Notes: a model not told the origin generated them from the sequence alone. Shown: positions 9,077 through 18,291, counted from the stretch's first letter. The stretch: DNA of 64,000 nt from JBMNGO01 sp050949885 (GCA_050949885.1 JBMNGO010000004.1:62001-126000); one strand, 5' to 3'. Numbers and translations are program-made.

Positions 9077-9114
9077 TTCCTATCAGATTTTTTATTAATA
9101 ACGGAGGTGTTAAA

Positions 9115-10938
9115 ATGGGCAAAGTAGTTGGGATAGATCTTGGTACTACCAACTCATGTATAGCTTTTATGGAGGGAAGCGAAGCTACTGTTATTCCAAA
9201 TGCAGAAGGTGAGCGCATTACACCGTCTGTAGTCGGTTTTTCCAAGTCAGATGAAAGACTGGTGGGGCGTATTGCTAAACGCCAGGCGATAACTAATCCA
9301 GATAGAACTGTTTTATCTATAAAGAGACACATGGGTACTGATTATAGAGTAAATATCGACGGGAAAAAGTATTCTCCTCCTGAAATTTCAGCCATGATCC
9401 TGCAAAAACTTAAAAAGGATGCAGAAGCCTATATCGGGGAAAAAATAACCCAGGCAGTTATTACTGTACCAGCTTATTTTACTGATTCGCAGCGTCAGGC
9501 TACTAAAGACGCAGGAAAGATTGCAGGGCTGGAAGTCCTGAGAATAATAAATGAACCTACTGCTGCCGCCTTAGCCTATGGCCTGGATAAAGAAGGCAGC
9601 CAGGTTATACTGGTATTTGACCTGGGCGGCGGTACTTTCGATGTCTCCATACTGGAAATCGGTGATGGAGTATTTGAGGTTAAAGCTACCAGCGGCAACA
9701 ACCGTCTGGGCGGCGACGATTTCGATGATCGTATTATCAGTTGGTTGATAGATGAGTTTAAGAAGGATAACGGAATTGATTTAAGAAATGACAAAATGGC
9801 CATGCACCGCTTAAAGGAAGCGGCTGAGAAGGCCAAGCATGAACTTTCCGGGGTACTTACCACGGATATTAACATACCATATATTACGGCTAACCAGAGT
9901 GGCCCCCTTCATCTGGAGAGGACTCTCACCCGGGCCAAGTTTAATGAGCTTACGGCTGATCTGGTGGAAAAGACCATGGGGCCAGCCAGACAAGCACTAA
10001 AAGATTCCGGGCTAAAACCCGAACAAATTGATAAAGTCATTCTGGTGGGAGGGTCTACCAGAATCCCGGCGGTCCAGGAGGCAGTAAAAAGATTCATCGG
10101 CAAGGAGCCTTTTAAGGGGATAAATCCCGATGAGGTTGTTGCCATTGGGGCAGCCATTCAAGCTGGAGTACTCTCTGGTGAGGTTACCGATGTGGTATTA
10201 CTGGATGTTACTCCACTTTCCCTGGGAATCGAAACCCTGGGAGGAATTTTTACCAGAATTATTGACCGCAATACAACTATCCCTACTTCCAAAAGCCAGG
10301 TTTTTACTACTGCAGCGGATAACCAACCATCGGTTGATATTCATGTTCTGCAAGGGGAAAGGAAAATGGCGGCCGATAATGTGACTCTGGGCAGATTTCA
10401 GTTAAGCGGAATTCCTCCCGCACCCAGAGGTATTCCCCAGATTGAGGTCAAATTTGATATTGACGTTAATGGTATTGTGAATGTGAGTGCAAAAGATCTG
10501 GCCACCAACAAGGAACAGAAGATTACCATTACATCATCCAGCGGATTGACAGATGAAGAGATTAATCGTATGGTAAGCGAAGCAGACAAATATGCCGCTG
10601 AAGACGAAAAACGCCTAAAAGAGGTGGAGGCCCGTAACGCAGCAGACAGTATTATTTACCAGGCTGAAAAAACCTTAAAGGACTACGGTGATAAAATTGA
10701 TGAAAACACCAAATCAGAGGTTGAGAAGGCTAAAGAAGAATTAACCAATGCTCTGCGAGGCAATGACATAGATGAGATTAAATCCAAAACAGAGTCCTTA
10801 ACCAACGCAGTACATGCTATTGCAGCCAAGATGTACCAGGAAGCCAACCCATCTGGAGCAGGTTATGATTCTGGCGAGACTGATGGTAATGTATATGATG
10901 CCGATTACAATGTGGCAGACGATGAAAAGGATAAATAA
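9115..10938 (+). CDS. dnaK: Chaperone DnaK (Hsp70)
   Basis: ATP-dependent Hsp70. 607 residues. The N-terminus VVGIDLGTTNSCIA, the phosphate loop DLGGGTFDVSIL and VILVGGSTRIPAVQ mark the ATPase domain. The substrate-binding domain starts after DVTPLSLGIETLGG. The C-terminal lid ends in an acidic tail (DADYNVADDEKDK). The length is that of the Gram-positive class lacking the extra ATPase-domain insertion. CGGAGGTG gives a strong ribosome site. Confidence 0.98.
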   Translation: MGKVVGIDLGTTNSCIAFMEGSEATVIPNAEGERITPSVVGFSKSDERLVGRIAKRQAITNPDRTVLSIKRHMGTDYRVNIDGKKYSPPEISAMILQKLKKDAEAYIGEKITQAVITVPAYFTDSQRQATKDAGKIAGLEVLRIINEPTAAALAYGLDKEGSQVILVFDLGGGTFDVSILEIGDGVFEVKATSGNNRLGGDDFDDRIISWLIDEFKKDNGIDLRNDKMAMHRLKEAAEKAKHELSGVLTTDINIPYITANQSGPLHLERTLTRAKFNELTADLVEKTMGPARQALKDSGLKPEQIDKVILVGGSTRIPAVQEAVKRFIGKEPFKGINPDEVVAIGAAIQAGVLSGEVTDVVLLDVTPLSLGIETLGGIFTRIIDRNTTIPTSKSQVFTTAADNQPSVDIHVLQGERKMAADNVTLGRFQLSGIPPAPRGIPQIEVKFDIDVNGIVNVSAKDLATNKEQKITITSSSGLTDEEINRMVSEADKYAAEDEKRLKEVEARNAADSIIYQAEKTLKDYGDKIDENTKSEVEKAKEELTNALRGNDIDEIKSKTESLTNAVHAIAAKMYQEANPSGAGYDSGETDGNVYDADYNVADDEKDK

Positions 10939-10966
10939 CACAGAATATAGTAATAATAGCTTTCGT

Positions 10967-11008
10967 TAAACCTGGAGACCTTTAGTTTCCGGGTTTAGCC
11001 GGTTTTTT
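10967..11008 (+). terminator. Intercistronic terminator-like hairpin between dnaK and dnaJ
   Basis: Stem TAAACCTGGA (10967-10976) / TCCGGGTTTA (10988-10997) with one G-U pair, 10 to 11 nt loop, followed after 5 bases by six T residues (11003-11008). It could partly terminate after dnaK, giving less DnaJ than DnaK, or define the dnaK mRNA 3' end. Confidence 0.55.
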
Positions 11009-11021
11009 AGGAAGGCGGGGG

Positions 11022-12155
11022 ATGATGTCCAAACGAGATTATTATGAGGTTCTGGGGATTTCCCGAAATGCTACCCAGGACGAAATTAAAAAAGCATATC
11101 GACAGATGGCCAGGAAATATCATCCCGATGTAAACCGGGAGGATAAAAATGCTGCGGAAAAGTTTAAAGAGATTAATGATGCTTATGAAGTCTTAAGTGA
11201 TCCTCAAAAAAGGGAGATTTATGACCATTACGGGCATGATGCATTTGATCCCACCAAAAATGCCGGGGCCGGTGCTGGAGGTTTTGGCGGGTTTGGCTTT
11301 GGGCAGGATGGGTTTTCTGACATTTTTGATATGTTCTTTGGTGGCGGGATGACTGGCAGCCGCCGGAGAACCGGGCCCAGGCGAGGTGCTGACCGGGAGA
11401 TACGCTTGGATATCAGCTTTGAAGATGCTGTATTTGGTCAGGAAAAAGAAATAGAGATTACCAGAATGGAAAAGTGTGAGCATTGCAAGGGAAATGGTGC
11501 CGAGCCGGGAACCAAGATCACCACTTGTCCTAGCTGTAAAGGCACCGGGCAGGTGCGGAGTGTTCAGAGTACTCCTTTTGGGCGTTTTGAAACAGTCAGA
11601 ACCTGCAGCAGGTGCAATGGAGAGGGCAAGGTTGTACAAACACCTTGTTCAGTATGCAAAGGAACCGGTCAGGTCAGAAAAAACCGCCGGATAAATGTCC
11701 GCATTCCAGCTGGTATAGACAATGGCTCGCGCCTCAGGATGTCGGGAGAAGGAGAACCCGGGCAAAATGGTGGTCCTCCCGGAGACCTGTATATTACTGT
11801 TATTGTAAGGCCTCATCCCCATTTTGAACGAGAAGGAAATAACCTGATTACCAAAGTAGATATTGATTTTGTTCAGGCTGCCCTGGGGGCGGAAATAGAG
11901 ATTGCTTTACTGGGAGGGGGCAAACAGACGGTGAAGATTCCTGAGGGAATCCAACCCGGTGATATATTAACTATTAAGGGTAAGGGCATACCATTTTTGC
12001 ACAGCCACCGTTTTGGTGACCTAAAGATAATAGTTAATGTAAAAATTCCTACTCGTCTTACTAGAAAACAAAAGGAATTACTGCTTCAGTTTAAGGAAGA
12101 AGAGAAGCCTGAGAAAAAAGGGTTCTTCAACAAGTTTAAAGATGCTATGGGTTAG
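11022..12155 (+). CDS. dnaJ: Chaperone DnaJ (Hsp40)
   Basis: Type I Hsp40 that delivers substrates to DnaK. 377 residues. The J domain has the HPD motif (KYHPDVNRED). A Gly/Phe-rich region (GAGAGGFGGFGFGQ) follows, then four CxxCxGxG zinc repeats (CEHCKGNG, CPSCKGTG, CSRCNGEG, CSVCKGTG) and the C-terminal substrate domain. The ATG at 11022 or the one at 11025 could be used; GGCGGGGG precedes both. Confidence 0.97.
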   Translation: MMSKRDYYEVLGISRNATQDEIKKAYRQMARKYHPDVNREDKNAAEKFKEINDAYEVLSDPQKREIYDHYGHDAFDPTKNAGAGAGGFGGFGFGQDGFSDIFDMFFGGGMTGSRRRTGPRRGADREIRLDISFEDAVFGQEKEIEITRMEKCEHCKGNGAEPGTKITTCPSCKGTGQVRSVQSTPFGRFETVRTCSRCNGEGKVVQTPCSVCKGTGQVRKNRRINVRIPAGIDNGSRLRMSGEGEPGQNGGPPGDLYITVIVRPHPHFEREGNNLITKVDIDFVQAALGAEIEIALLGGGKQTVKIPEGIQPGDILTIKGKGIPFLHSHRFGDLKIIVNVKIPTRLTRKQKELLLQFKEEEKPEKKGFFNKFKDAMG

Positions 12156-12168
12156 CAGGTGTTAGATA

Positions 12169-13056
12169 TTGAACTGGCAAGAGGTTATCGTTACGACTGA
12201 TGTCCTATTTAAAGACGTAGTGGCAGATGCCTTGCGGATCTGTGATGATTGTAGGGGGGTGTCAATAGAACAGCCCTTTTCCATCGAAGCGCAAAAAACA
12301 ATTGAAAATGCACCTGTGAAAATAAGGGCATATTTCCCTGAAGGTGCTTTGGCTTTAAACTGTGTTGTTAAGCAATTGGAACTACAGGAAGAAACTCTTA
12401 AAGGTCAATGGCAAGTATCCCTGCAGGTGGTAAAGGATGAAGACTGGGAGGAATCATGGAAAAAGTACTTCCATCCTTTGCGCATAGGGAAAAAAATTGT
12501 AATTAAGCCTACCTGGGAAAATTTTATCCCCGGGCCGGATGATGTACTGATAGAACTGGATCCCGGTATGGCATTTGGAACCGGTGATCATGCCACAACC
12601 CGTATGTGCCTGGAGCTATTGGAAGAATATATTAAAGACGCTAAAACAGTTATAGATGCCGGCTGCGGCTCCGGCATACTCTCCTTGGCCGCGGCTCGGC
12701 TTGGAGCCAGGAAGGTTTTGGCTTTCGATAATGATGAAGTAGCTGCTAAAATTGCTGCCGAAAACGTCCAATTAAACAAACTGGATGAAATGATCACAGT
12801 GGAAACCGGGGACATTATTAAAATATTACCAAACCTGAACGGTGATATTGTTATGGCCAATATTATTGCGGAAGTAATAGAACAGCTTATTACTGGTGCT
12901 TCAAAGGCTCTCTACCCGGGAGGGTATTTATTGGTATCTGGAATTATTGGCTCCAAATGGCCTGGTATTCAGCGTTCCTTGCTGGAGACGGGCTTTGTAA
13001 TTGACCGAGTTGCACGAGAAGGGGAATGGGTTGCGGCGGCCGCCTGCCGAACGTAA
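12169..13056 (+). CDS. prmA: Ribosomal protein L11 methyltransferase
   Basis: SAM-dependent methylation of ribosomal protein L11. 295 residues. The PrmA signature ELDPGMAFGTGDHATTR precedes the SAM-binding loop DAGCGSGILSLAAARLGA, and the catalytic-region motif MANIIAEVI is present. The TTG start lies 13 bp after dnaJ with GCAGGTG upstream. Placement right after dnaJ and before rsmE is the usual Firmicutes order. Confidence 0.95.
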   Translation: MNWQEVIVTTDVLFKDVVADALRICDDCRGVSIEQPFSIEAQKTIENAPVKIRAYFPEGALALNCVVKQLELQEETLKGQWQVSLQVVKDEDWEESWKKYFHPLRIGKKIVIKPTWENFIPGPDDVLIELDPGMAFGTGDHATTRMCLELLEEYIKDAKTVIDAGCGSGILSLAAARLGARKVLAFDNDEVAAKIAAENVQLNKLDEMITVETGDIIKILPNLNGDIVMANIIAEVIEQLITGASKALYPGGYLLVSGIIGSKWPGIQRSLLETGFVIDRVAREGEWVAAAACRT

Positions 13057-13099
13057 TACAAATGATTAATTACATTGGTGGTGCGGGAGGAGGAATTCT

Positions 13100-13840
13100 A
13101 TGCACCGCTTTTTTGTTTCTGCTGACTGCCAAAAAGGAAATCAAGTCATAATAGATGGTGACCAGGCCCATCATATAGAAAGGGTATTAAGGCTTAAACC
13201 AGGTGATTTCATCACGATTTTTGATGGAACCGGGTTGGAGTACCGGGCCATTCTCCAAGGCAGAGTAGATGGAGCATTGGTTGCCCAAATACAAGATTCA
13301 TTCAGTAAAGAGAATGAACCATTAACCCATATAACCCTGGTCCAATCCATCGCTAAAGGCGACAAGATGGATGCTGTAGTACAAAAAGCGACCGAAATCG
13401 GTGTAAATACTATAATACCATGTTTAACTGAGCATACTGTTGTGCGCCTGCAGGGCAAGGCTGACCAAAAAGTCCAGCGCTGGCAGATAATCGCGCGGGA
13501 GGCTTGTAAACAATGCCAACGCAACCTGATCCCGGAAATAAGACCGGTAGTTGAGTTAAAAAATATATTGCCAGTTATTCCTTCCCAGTCCACAGTTCTG
13601 CTGTATGAAAAAGCCGATAAGAACGGCTTAAAGGAATTTCTTAAAAATCACCGGCATTTTAAGGGCCAGGAAGTTTATATTATAGTGGGTCCCGAAGGCG
13701 GTTTTGCGCAGCAGGAGATTGAAGCAGCCCAATCCTATTCCATACCCATTGTCAGCCTGGGCTCAAGGATTCTCAGAACTGAAACTGCAGGCATAGTAGC
13801 AGCTAGTATCATATTGTATGAATTTGATGATCTAGGCTGA
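13100..13840 (+). CDS. rsmE: 16S rRNA m3U1498 methyltransferase RsmE
   Basis: Methylates U1498 of 16S rRNA (SPOUT-class methyltransferase). 246 residues. The N-terminal PUA-like part (DQAHHIERVLRLKPGD) is followed by the SPOUT knot motifs GPEGGFAQQEIE and LGSRILRTETAGIVA. GGGAGGAGG gives a clear ribosome site. It is co-oriented with prmA (43 bp gap). Confidence 0.95.
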   Translation: MHRFFVSADCQKGNQVIIDGDQAHHIERVLRLKPGDFITIFDGTGLEYRAILQGRVDGALVAQIQDSFSKENEPLTHITLVQSIAKGDKMDAVVQKATEIGVNTIIPCLTEHTVVRLQGKADQKVQRWQIIAREACKQCQRNLIPEIRPVVELKNILPVIPSQSTVLLYEKADKNGLKEFLKNHRHFKGQEVYIIVGPEGGFAQQEIEAAQSYSIPIVSLGSRILRTETAGIVAASIILYEFDDLG

Positions 13841-13888
13841 CAGCCTTGAGTTACGCCGGTTTTTAACGGTTTGAATGGAGAGTTGCAG

Positions 13889-15196
13889 ATGAAAAAAGCA
13901 GCCTTTTTTACTCTGGGATGTAAGGTTAACCAGGTGGAAACAGAACAAATGAAAGAAGAGTTTATAAAAAAGGGATACGGCATAACATCCTTTGAGGAGA
14001 ATGCCGATATATATATAATAAATACCTGTACAGTAACCCATGTGAGTGATAGTAAATCCCGGGCCATAATTCGTAGAGCCCTACGTAAGGCTTCCCCACA
14101 GGCTATTGTAGTTGCCGTCGGCTGTCTGGCTCAGGTTAACCCTGAACAATTGGCAGAGATTGAGGGAATAGACCTTATTGTGGGAAACAACCAGAAAGAA
14201 AATATTGCTGAACTAGTAGAAAACTATAAGAAGAACAAAACAAGCAAACCCTTGATAGAGGCTGGTCCCATTGATTCAGCCCGCAAGCCCGGGACCTATT
14301 CTTACACTCATCCTCACGAAAAAACCCGGGCCTTTATTAAAATTCAAGATGGGTGCGAAAACTTCTGCTCTTACTGTATTGTACCCTTTGCCAGAGGACC
14401 AGTTAGAAGCAAGAATCCCGCTCATGTCATTGCGGAAATTGAGCAACTGCATTCCCTTGGTTACAAGGAATTTGTCCTTACCGGTATACATACCGGGCTG
14501 TACGGGAAAGATCTTTTGGGGTGGGATTTGGCCAAACTTTTGGAAAATGTTTTTAATGCCGTTAAAGGTGAATACCGCATAAGGCTGGGCTCCATTGAGC
14601 CCCATGAAGTATCAGCAGGACTGCTGGAACAATTTAATCATAACCAACTGTGCCATCATCTCCATATTCCCTTACAGAGCGGAAGTGATCAAGTATTAAA
14701 ATCTATGGGCAGGGATTATACCCGGGACTATTATAGCCGGCTGGTGGAAGGAATAGTCTCCCGCATAGCAGATATGGCTGTAACAGCCGACGTAATGGTT
14801 GGTTACCCATCAGAAGATAGTTTGGCCTTTGATCAGACATTGACTTTGCTGCAGAAACTACCGATAATGGATCTACATGTTTTCAGATATTCCCATCGCC
14901 CAGGAACCAGGGCTGCCCAGCTTATATCAGTAGTAAGCAACGAACAAAAACAAGAGCGAAGTAAAACCTTAATTCAATTGGCTAATGAAAAACGCCATTC
15001 TTTCGTAGAAAAAATGGTAGGAACAAAAGTAAGGTTACTGGTTGAAAAAGAAATAAAAAATGATCTTTATCAGGGATTCAGTGATAACTATATTAACGTA
15101 CTCTTTTCCAGCCGGAAGAAGCTAACCGGGCAATTTGTCCAGGTAACTATTGATCACCAAGAGAATGGAAAGGTCTGGGGCACCCTAACAAGATAG
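13889..15196 (+). CDS. mtaB: tRNA t6A37 methylthiotransferase MtaB
   Basis: Radical SAM methylthiotransferase converting t6A to ms2t6A in tRNA. An N-terminal UPF0004 domain has its cluster Cys residues (TLGCKVNQVETEQM, INTCTV, VGCLAQ). The radical SAM motif CENFCSYC follows, and a TRAM domain ends the protein. CKVNQ and the HTGLYG context favour MtaB over MiaB or RimO. I use the ATG at 13889 (MKKAAFFTLGC) because TGGAGAG lies about 8 nt upstream; a TTG at 13871 is an in-frame alternative without support. Confidence 0.93.
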   Translation: MKKAAFFTLGCKVNQVETEQMKEEFIKKGYGITSFEENADIYIINTCTVTHVSDSKSRAIIRRALRKASPQAIVVAVGCLAQVNPEQLAEIEGIDLIVGNNQKENIAELVENYKKNKTSKPLIEAGPIDSARKPGTYSYTHPHEKTRAFIKIQDGCENFCSYCIVPFARGPVRSKNPAHVIAEIEQLHSLGYKEFVLTGIHTGLYGKDLLGWDLAKLLENVFNAVKGEYRIRLGSIEPHEVSAGLLEQFNHNQLCHHLHIPLQSGSDQVLKSMGRDYTRDYYSRLVEGIVSRIADMAVTADVMVGYPSEDSLAFDQTLTLLQKLPIMDLHVFRYSHRPGTRAAQLISVVSNEQKQERSKTLIQLANEKRHSFVEKMVGTKVRLLVEKEIKNDLYQGFSDNYINVLFSSRKKLTGQFVQVTIDHQENGKVWGTLTR

Positions 15197-15321
15197 AAAA
15201 TATTGTATTTGGAATATTTTATATAAGCAAATTTTATTGGGAAAACTTTTGTATTGGTAGTTTTTCTGATAAAATAAACTAAAGTTCCCTGTATTAAGCG
15301 AAGGTTCAGGGAGGTGAATTT

Positions 15322-15669
15322 GTGTCACAGGATTGCATTTTCTGCAAAATAATTAACAAAGAGATACCTTCTACAATTGTATTTGAAAATGACCGAATAC
15401 TAGCTATCAAGGATATTAATCCGGCAGCTCCTGTACATATTCTGCTAATTCCAAAAAATCATATAGATTCACTTGATAGTGTTTCCGATCAGGATATTGA
15501 CCTTCTGGGCAATATTCAGGTGGCGGCAGCTCAGCTGGCCAAAGAGCTGGATATTTCGAACCAGGGTTATAGGTTGGTTAACAATTGTGGTGAATGGGGA
15601 GGACAAACGGTTTCTCATATCCATTACCATTTAATTGGTGGAAGGAAATTAGCCTGGCCTCCCGGCTAA
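15322..15669 (+). CDS. HIT family (histidine triad) nucleotide hydrolase
   Basis: HINT-type purine nucleoside phosphoramidase. 115 residues, normal length. Zinc-type N-terminus CIFCKIINKEIPS, and the histidine triad HIHYHL at the end (His99, His101, His103). A GTG start follows GGGAGGTG. It is a standard neighbour of mtaB and rpsU in Firmicutes. The physiological substrate is not known from sequence. Confidence 0.95.
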   Translation: MSQDCIFCKIINKEIPSTIVFENDRILAIKDINPAAPVHILLIPKNHIDSLDSVSDQDIDLLGNIQVAAAQLAKELDISNQGYRLVNNCGEWGGQTVSHIHYHLIGGRKLAWPPG

Positions 15670-15748
15670 TGTTGACTGAAAATATCAATAAATAGTACAA
15701 TTAAAGGGCATTTATTCAGCCCAGGTAGTGAACGAGGGGAGGGAAACA

Positions 15749-15925
15749 GTGAGCGAGGTAAAAGTTGGTAAAAACGAATCCCTGGATAGTGCTCTAAAAA
15801 GGTTTAAACGTACCTGCCAAAAAGCAGGGGTTATGCAGGATATTAGAAAACATGAGCATTATGAGAAACCTAGTGTAAGGAGAAAAAAGAAATCAGAAGC
15901 TGCAAGAAAGAAGAAAAGGTTTTAG
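15749..15925 (+). CDS. rpsU: 30S ribosomal protein S21
   Basis: Small basic ribosomal protein near the anti-Shine-Dalgarno region. 58 residues from the GTG at 15749 (MSEVKVGKNESLDSALKRF), with the terminal RRKKKSEAARKKKRF tail. GGGGAGGG lies about 7 nt upstream of this GTG. An in-frame GTG at 15728 would add seven residues and place the Shine-Dalgarno inside the gene, so it is rejected. Confidence 0.96.
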   Translation: MSEVKVGKNESLDSALKRFKRTCQKAGVMQDIRKHEHYEKPSVRRKKKSEAARKKKRF

Positions 15926-16007
15926 CGTGAAACCCGGTTGTCTTAGGTCACTGGCACTGTTAAGCAGGAATCATGCCTATGGGAGTTGAAAAACAAGAAG
16001 GGTATAG

Positions 16008-16175
16008 ATGAAAGCTACAGATGTAACTAGACTGGGAAGGAACCTTGACCAGTTTCTAAAAAGTCAGCCGGATAATTGTGACACATTACATGAAATTTCA
16101 GCGAGTTACCTCCCTTTAGCAGCGAATCAAAATCTCAGTGAATCCGAAGAGTTTTGGAACAGAACCCTTAGGTAG
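16008..16175 (+). CDS. Candidate small protein, 55 aa, unknown
   Basis: An ATG with AAGAAGGG 5 nt upstream opens a 55-codon frame (MKATDVTRLGRNLDQFLKSQ...ending FWNRTLR). It is soluble, mixed polarity, with no recognised domain. It occupies the place where many Firmicutes have yqeY after rpsU, and a strong terminator (16213-16245) follows 38 bp later, consistent with an operon-terminal gene. It may still be noncoding. Codon-conservation evidence is lacking. Confidence 0.4.
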   Translation: MKATDVTRLGRNLDQFLKSQPDNCDTLHEISASYLPLAANQNLSESEEFWNRTLR

Positions 16176-16212
16176 AGAAGATCATATCAAGCGTTGCAAG
16201 TATTGTTATAAG

Positions 16213-16246
16213 AAGTCTGATAGACAGCTGTTTATCAGACTTTTTG
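16213..16246 (+). terminator. Intrinsic terminator downstream of rpsU and the 55-aa ORF
   Basis: A 15-bp self-complementary stem AAGTCTGATAGACAG / CTGTTTATCAGACTT with one G-U pair, centred on CAGCTG, followed by TTTGCTT. A functional loop would form by opening the centre. Confidence 0.75.
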
Positions 16247-16285
16247 CTTAAAAATTCTAATAAGTAAACAGTTAGGAGGATTCTC

Positions 16286-16399
16286 GTGAGCTTTATGAGC
16301 AGAAGCCTGCGGGGCAAAAAAGGAAGAAACATAATGATTGCTGTTGTATGTGTAGTTTTGGTATCCTTTATTGTTAGCATTTTTGCCTTGTCTTTTTAG
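16286..16399 (+). CDS. Candidate 37-aa single-pass membrane protein
   Basis: A GTG start preceded by a perfect TAGGAGG with 6-7 nt spacing opens a 37-codon frame. It encodes a basic N-terminus (SFMSRSLRGKKGRN) and then one hydrophobic helix (IMIAVVCVVLVSFIVSIFA) reaching the C-terminus. The positive-inside charge and the ribosome site make translation plausible. Function is unknown. It sits between two terminators, so it would need its own promoter, which I do not see clearly. Confidence 0.5.
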   Translation: MSFMSRSLRGKKGRNIMIAVVCVVLVSFIVSIFALSF

Positions 16400-16748
16400 A
16401 AGAAACAAATCAGCCTACCTATGCCCAGGGGAAAAATTCGGGCTTAGTTAGGGCTATGTTGCACCAGACTTAAATTCTTTTGCTACCCTGGTTGCAGGAT
16501 TAGATAAAGCTTTGGCCAAGGAACCGCTTGTTAAAGGGTTCTAAGGCCATTTTTTCGCTGCCGATCTTTAAGGTTGCTATTTTAGAACTCCCATTCTTTA
16601 GAACTCCATCATAATTGGAAACCCTCCTTCCCTCCTGATAAACCAAAGAATTCCCGGTTTTAGTGCCAAATAAAAGCATGCCCGACCAGCTTTAGGCATA
16701 TATTTCTATGATGAGTCTTCTATAAGCCTGGAAGTGGAGGAGTCTTAA
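16400..16748. other. Noncoding gap before yqfC with a terminator and a possible gene remnant
   Basis: No complete gene. From about 16448 to 16544 one frame reads GYVAPDLNSFATLVAGLDKA...EPLVKGF and stops, with an upstream stop in the same frame, which looks like the tail of a decayed gene of unknown family. The end of that stretch is a hairpin: TGGCC..GAACC (16513-16525) pairs with GGTTC..GGCCA (16537-16549) followed by six T residues, a good intrinsic terminator. The rest (16556-16740) holds nothing I recognise. Confidence 0.45.
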
Positions 16749-17027
16749 ATGGGAAACAAAAAGGAGATCCTGGGCAAGGCCATGGCGGAGTTCCTTGAAA
16801 TACCCAAGGATATAGTTCTCGATCTGCCTAAAGTAACCATAATCGGGCACTCTGAATTATACCTGGAGAATCATCGGGGAATTATTGAGTACAGTTTAGA
16901 CCGTATCAGGGTTAATCTTATCAGGGGTTTTATGGAGATTGAAGGGAATAATCTGCAAATTAGAGCCCTTATGCCTGAGGAAATGAGCATTACGGGCGAA
17001 ATAAGATCAATAAAGTATTTTGATTAG
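16749..17027 (+). CDS. yqfC: Sporulation protein YqfC (YabP/YqfC family)
   Basis: 92 residues of the YabP/YqfC family, sporulation genes whose biochemical role is unclear. Family features: KVTIIGHSELYLENHRGIIEYS and the central LIRGFMEIEGNNLQI. AGTGGAGGAG precedes the ATG. It lies 14 bp before yqfD, the usual pair, and starts the block running through era. Confidence 0.92.
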   Translation: MGNKKEILGKAMAEFLEIPKDIVLDLPKVTIIGHSELYLENHRGIIEYSLDRIRVNLIRGFMEIEGNNLQIRALMPEEMSITGEIRSIKYFD

Positions 17028-17041
17028 CAGGGAGGGTTAAA

Positions 17042-18280
17042 ATGACTAACCGGTTATTTGATCAGGTGGGCGGGATAGTCAGTATCAGTCTGCGTGGAAA
17101 TAATCCGGAAAGGGTAATTAATATGGCTCTCACCAGAGGGCTGTATATTTGGGATATAAAAAAATCCGGAGAAGTAATGCTTTTAAAAGTCAGGGAAAGC
17201 GGGTTTGAAGCGATAAAGAACATCGCTGCGGAAAATGGTTTGGAACTTCAAGTGCTTGATAAGCAGGGTTTGCCTTTTTTTAAAGGGCGTATAAGGAGAA
17301 GGCTGGGGTTTTTAGGGGGAGCAGTGATATTCGTGCTGGCTCTCTATTTTATGTCCTCGTTTATTTGGTATGTGGATTTACAGGGAAACAAGACTGTTGA
17401 GGAAAAAAGGATTCTTCTCACAGCCGCTAAATATGGAGTATATAAAGGAGCAGCTAAATGGAGTTTTAGCCGCATAGAAGTTGAAGAAGCTATTCTTCGG
17501 GAAATTCCGGAATTATCTTATATAAAGATTGACATACGAGGAGTTAAGGCTCGTATTGAGGTAGTGGAAAAGATATTGCCTCAGAAAGAAATAACCGGTC
17601 CGTGCCATATTGTTGCCTCCCGAGACGGAGTAATAGAAGAAATGCTGGTTTTAGAAGGTCAACCCCGGGTTAAGGAAGGAGATGTAGTGGGAAAAGGTAC
17701 TATTTTAATATCAGGTGTGGTGTTCCCTACTGAGGTGCAGAACCAGGTACCTTTTAAGGAAGATACTCATCCCAGTATTACTCCGGAACCCTACTTGGTG
17801 AGAGCCAGAGGTATTGTAAAAGCCCGTGTTTGGTATGAAGGTTACGGTGAATGTAAGTTGAGAAGTGAAAGCAAGGTCCTTACTGGAAAAGAAGATAGAA
17901 AAATTATCGTTAATACTCCGTGGCAGGATTTTGTAATTAGAGACTATAAGGAACCAGGATTTACCCTGGCCCAGGAAACCAGAATAAAGAATCACCTATC
18001 GACCTACCTGGGTATATTTGGATGGGAAACGGTGATAATTCAGGAAGAGAAAGAAAAAGTAGTTGAGTATTCTCAGGATGAGGCAGCCCGTATTGCTGAA
18101 AAACGGGCTATGGAAAAACTCAGCCAGGTTATAGGGAGCAGAGAAAAGCTTCCGGAAGAAATAAAGGTAGAAGTATTATCTTCACCAAGTGATCCGGTAT
18201 TGCGCATAAAGGTCTTTGTAGAGGTAATTGAAGATATAGCATGGGCAGAGCCTATTAACATTCCCGGAAATAGTAATTAG
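17042..18280 (+). CDS. yqfD: Sporulation protein YqfD
   Basis: 412-residue membrane-anchored sporulation protein. One transmembrane segment lies at about residues 88-110 (LGFLGGAVIFVLALYFMSSFIWYV) and is followed by a large extracytoplasmic region including IPELSYIKIDIRGVKARIEVVEK. The family is strictly found with yqfC in spore formers. Biochemical function is unknown. GGGAGGG precedes the ATG. Confidence 0.92.
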   Translation: MTNRLFDQVGGIVSISLRGNNPERVINMALTRGLYIWDIKKSGEVMLLKVRESGFEAIKNIAAENGLELQVLDKQGLPFFKGRIRRRLGFLGGAVIFVLALYFMSSFIWYVDLQGNKTVEEKRILLTAAKYGVYKGAAKWSFSRIEVEEAILREIPELSYIKIDIRGVKARIEVVEKILPQKEITGPCHIVASRDGVIEEMLVLEGQPRVKEGDVVGKGTILISGVVFPTEVQNQVPFKEDTHPSITPEPYLVRARGIVKARVWYEGYGECKLRSESKVLTGKEDRKIIVNTPWQDFVIRDYKEPGFTLAQETRIKNHLSTYLGIFGWETVIIQEEKEKVVEYSQDEAARIAEKRAMEKLSQVIGSREKLPEEIKVEVLSSPSDPVLRIKVFVEVIEDIAWAEPINIPGNSN

Positions 18281-18291
18281 ATATCCCTATG

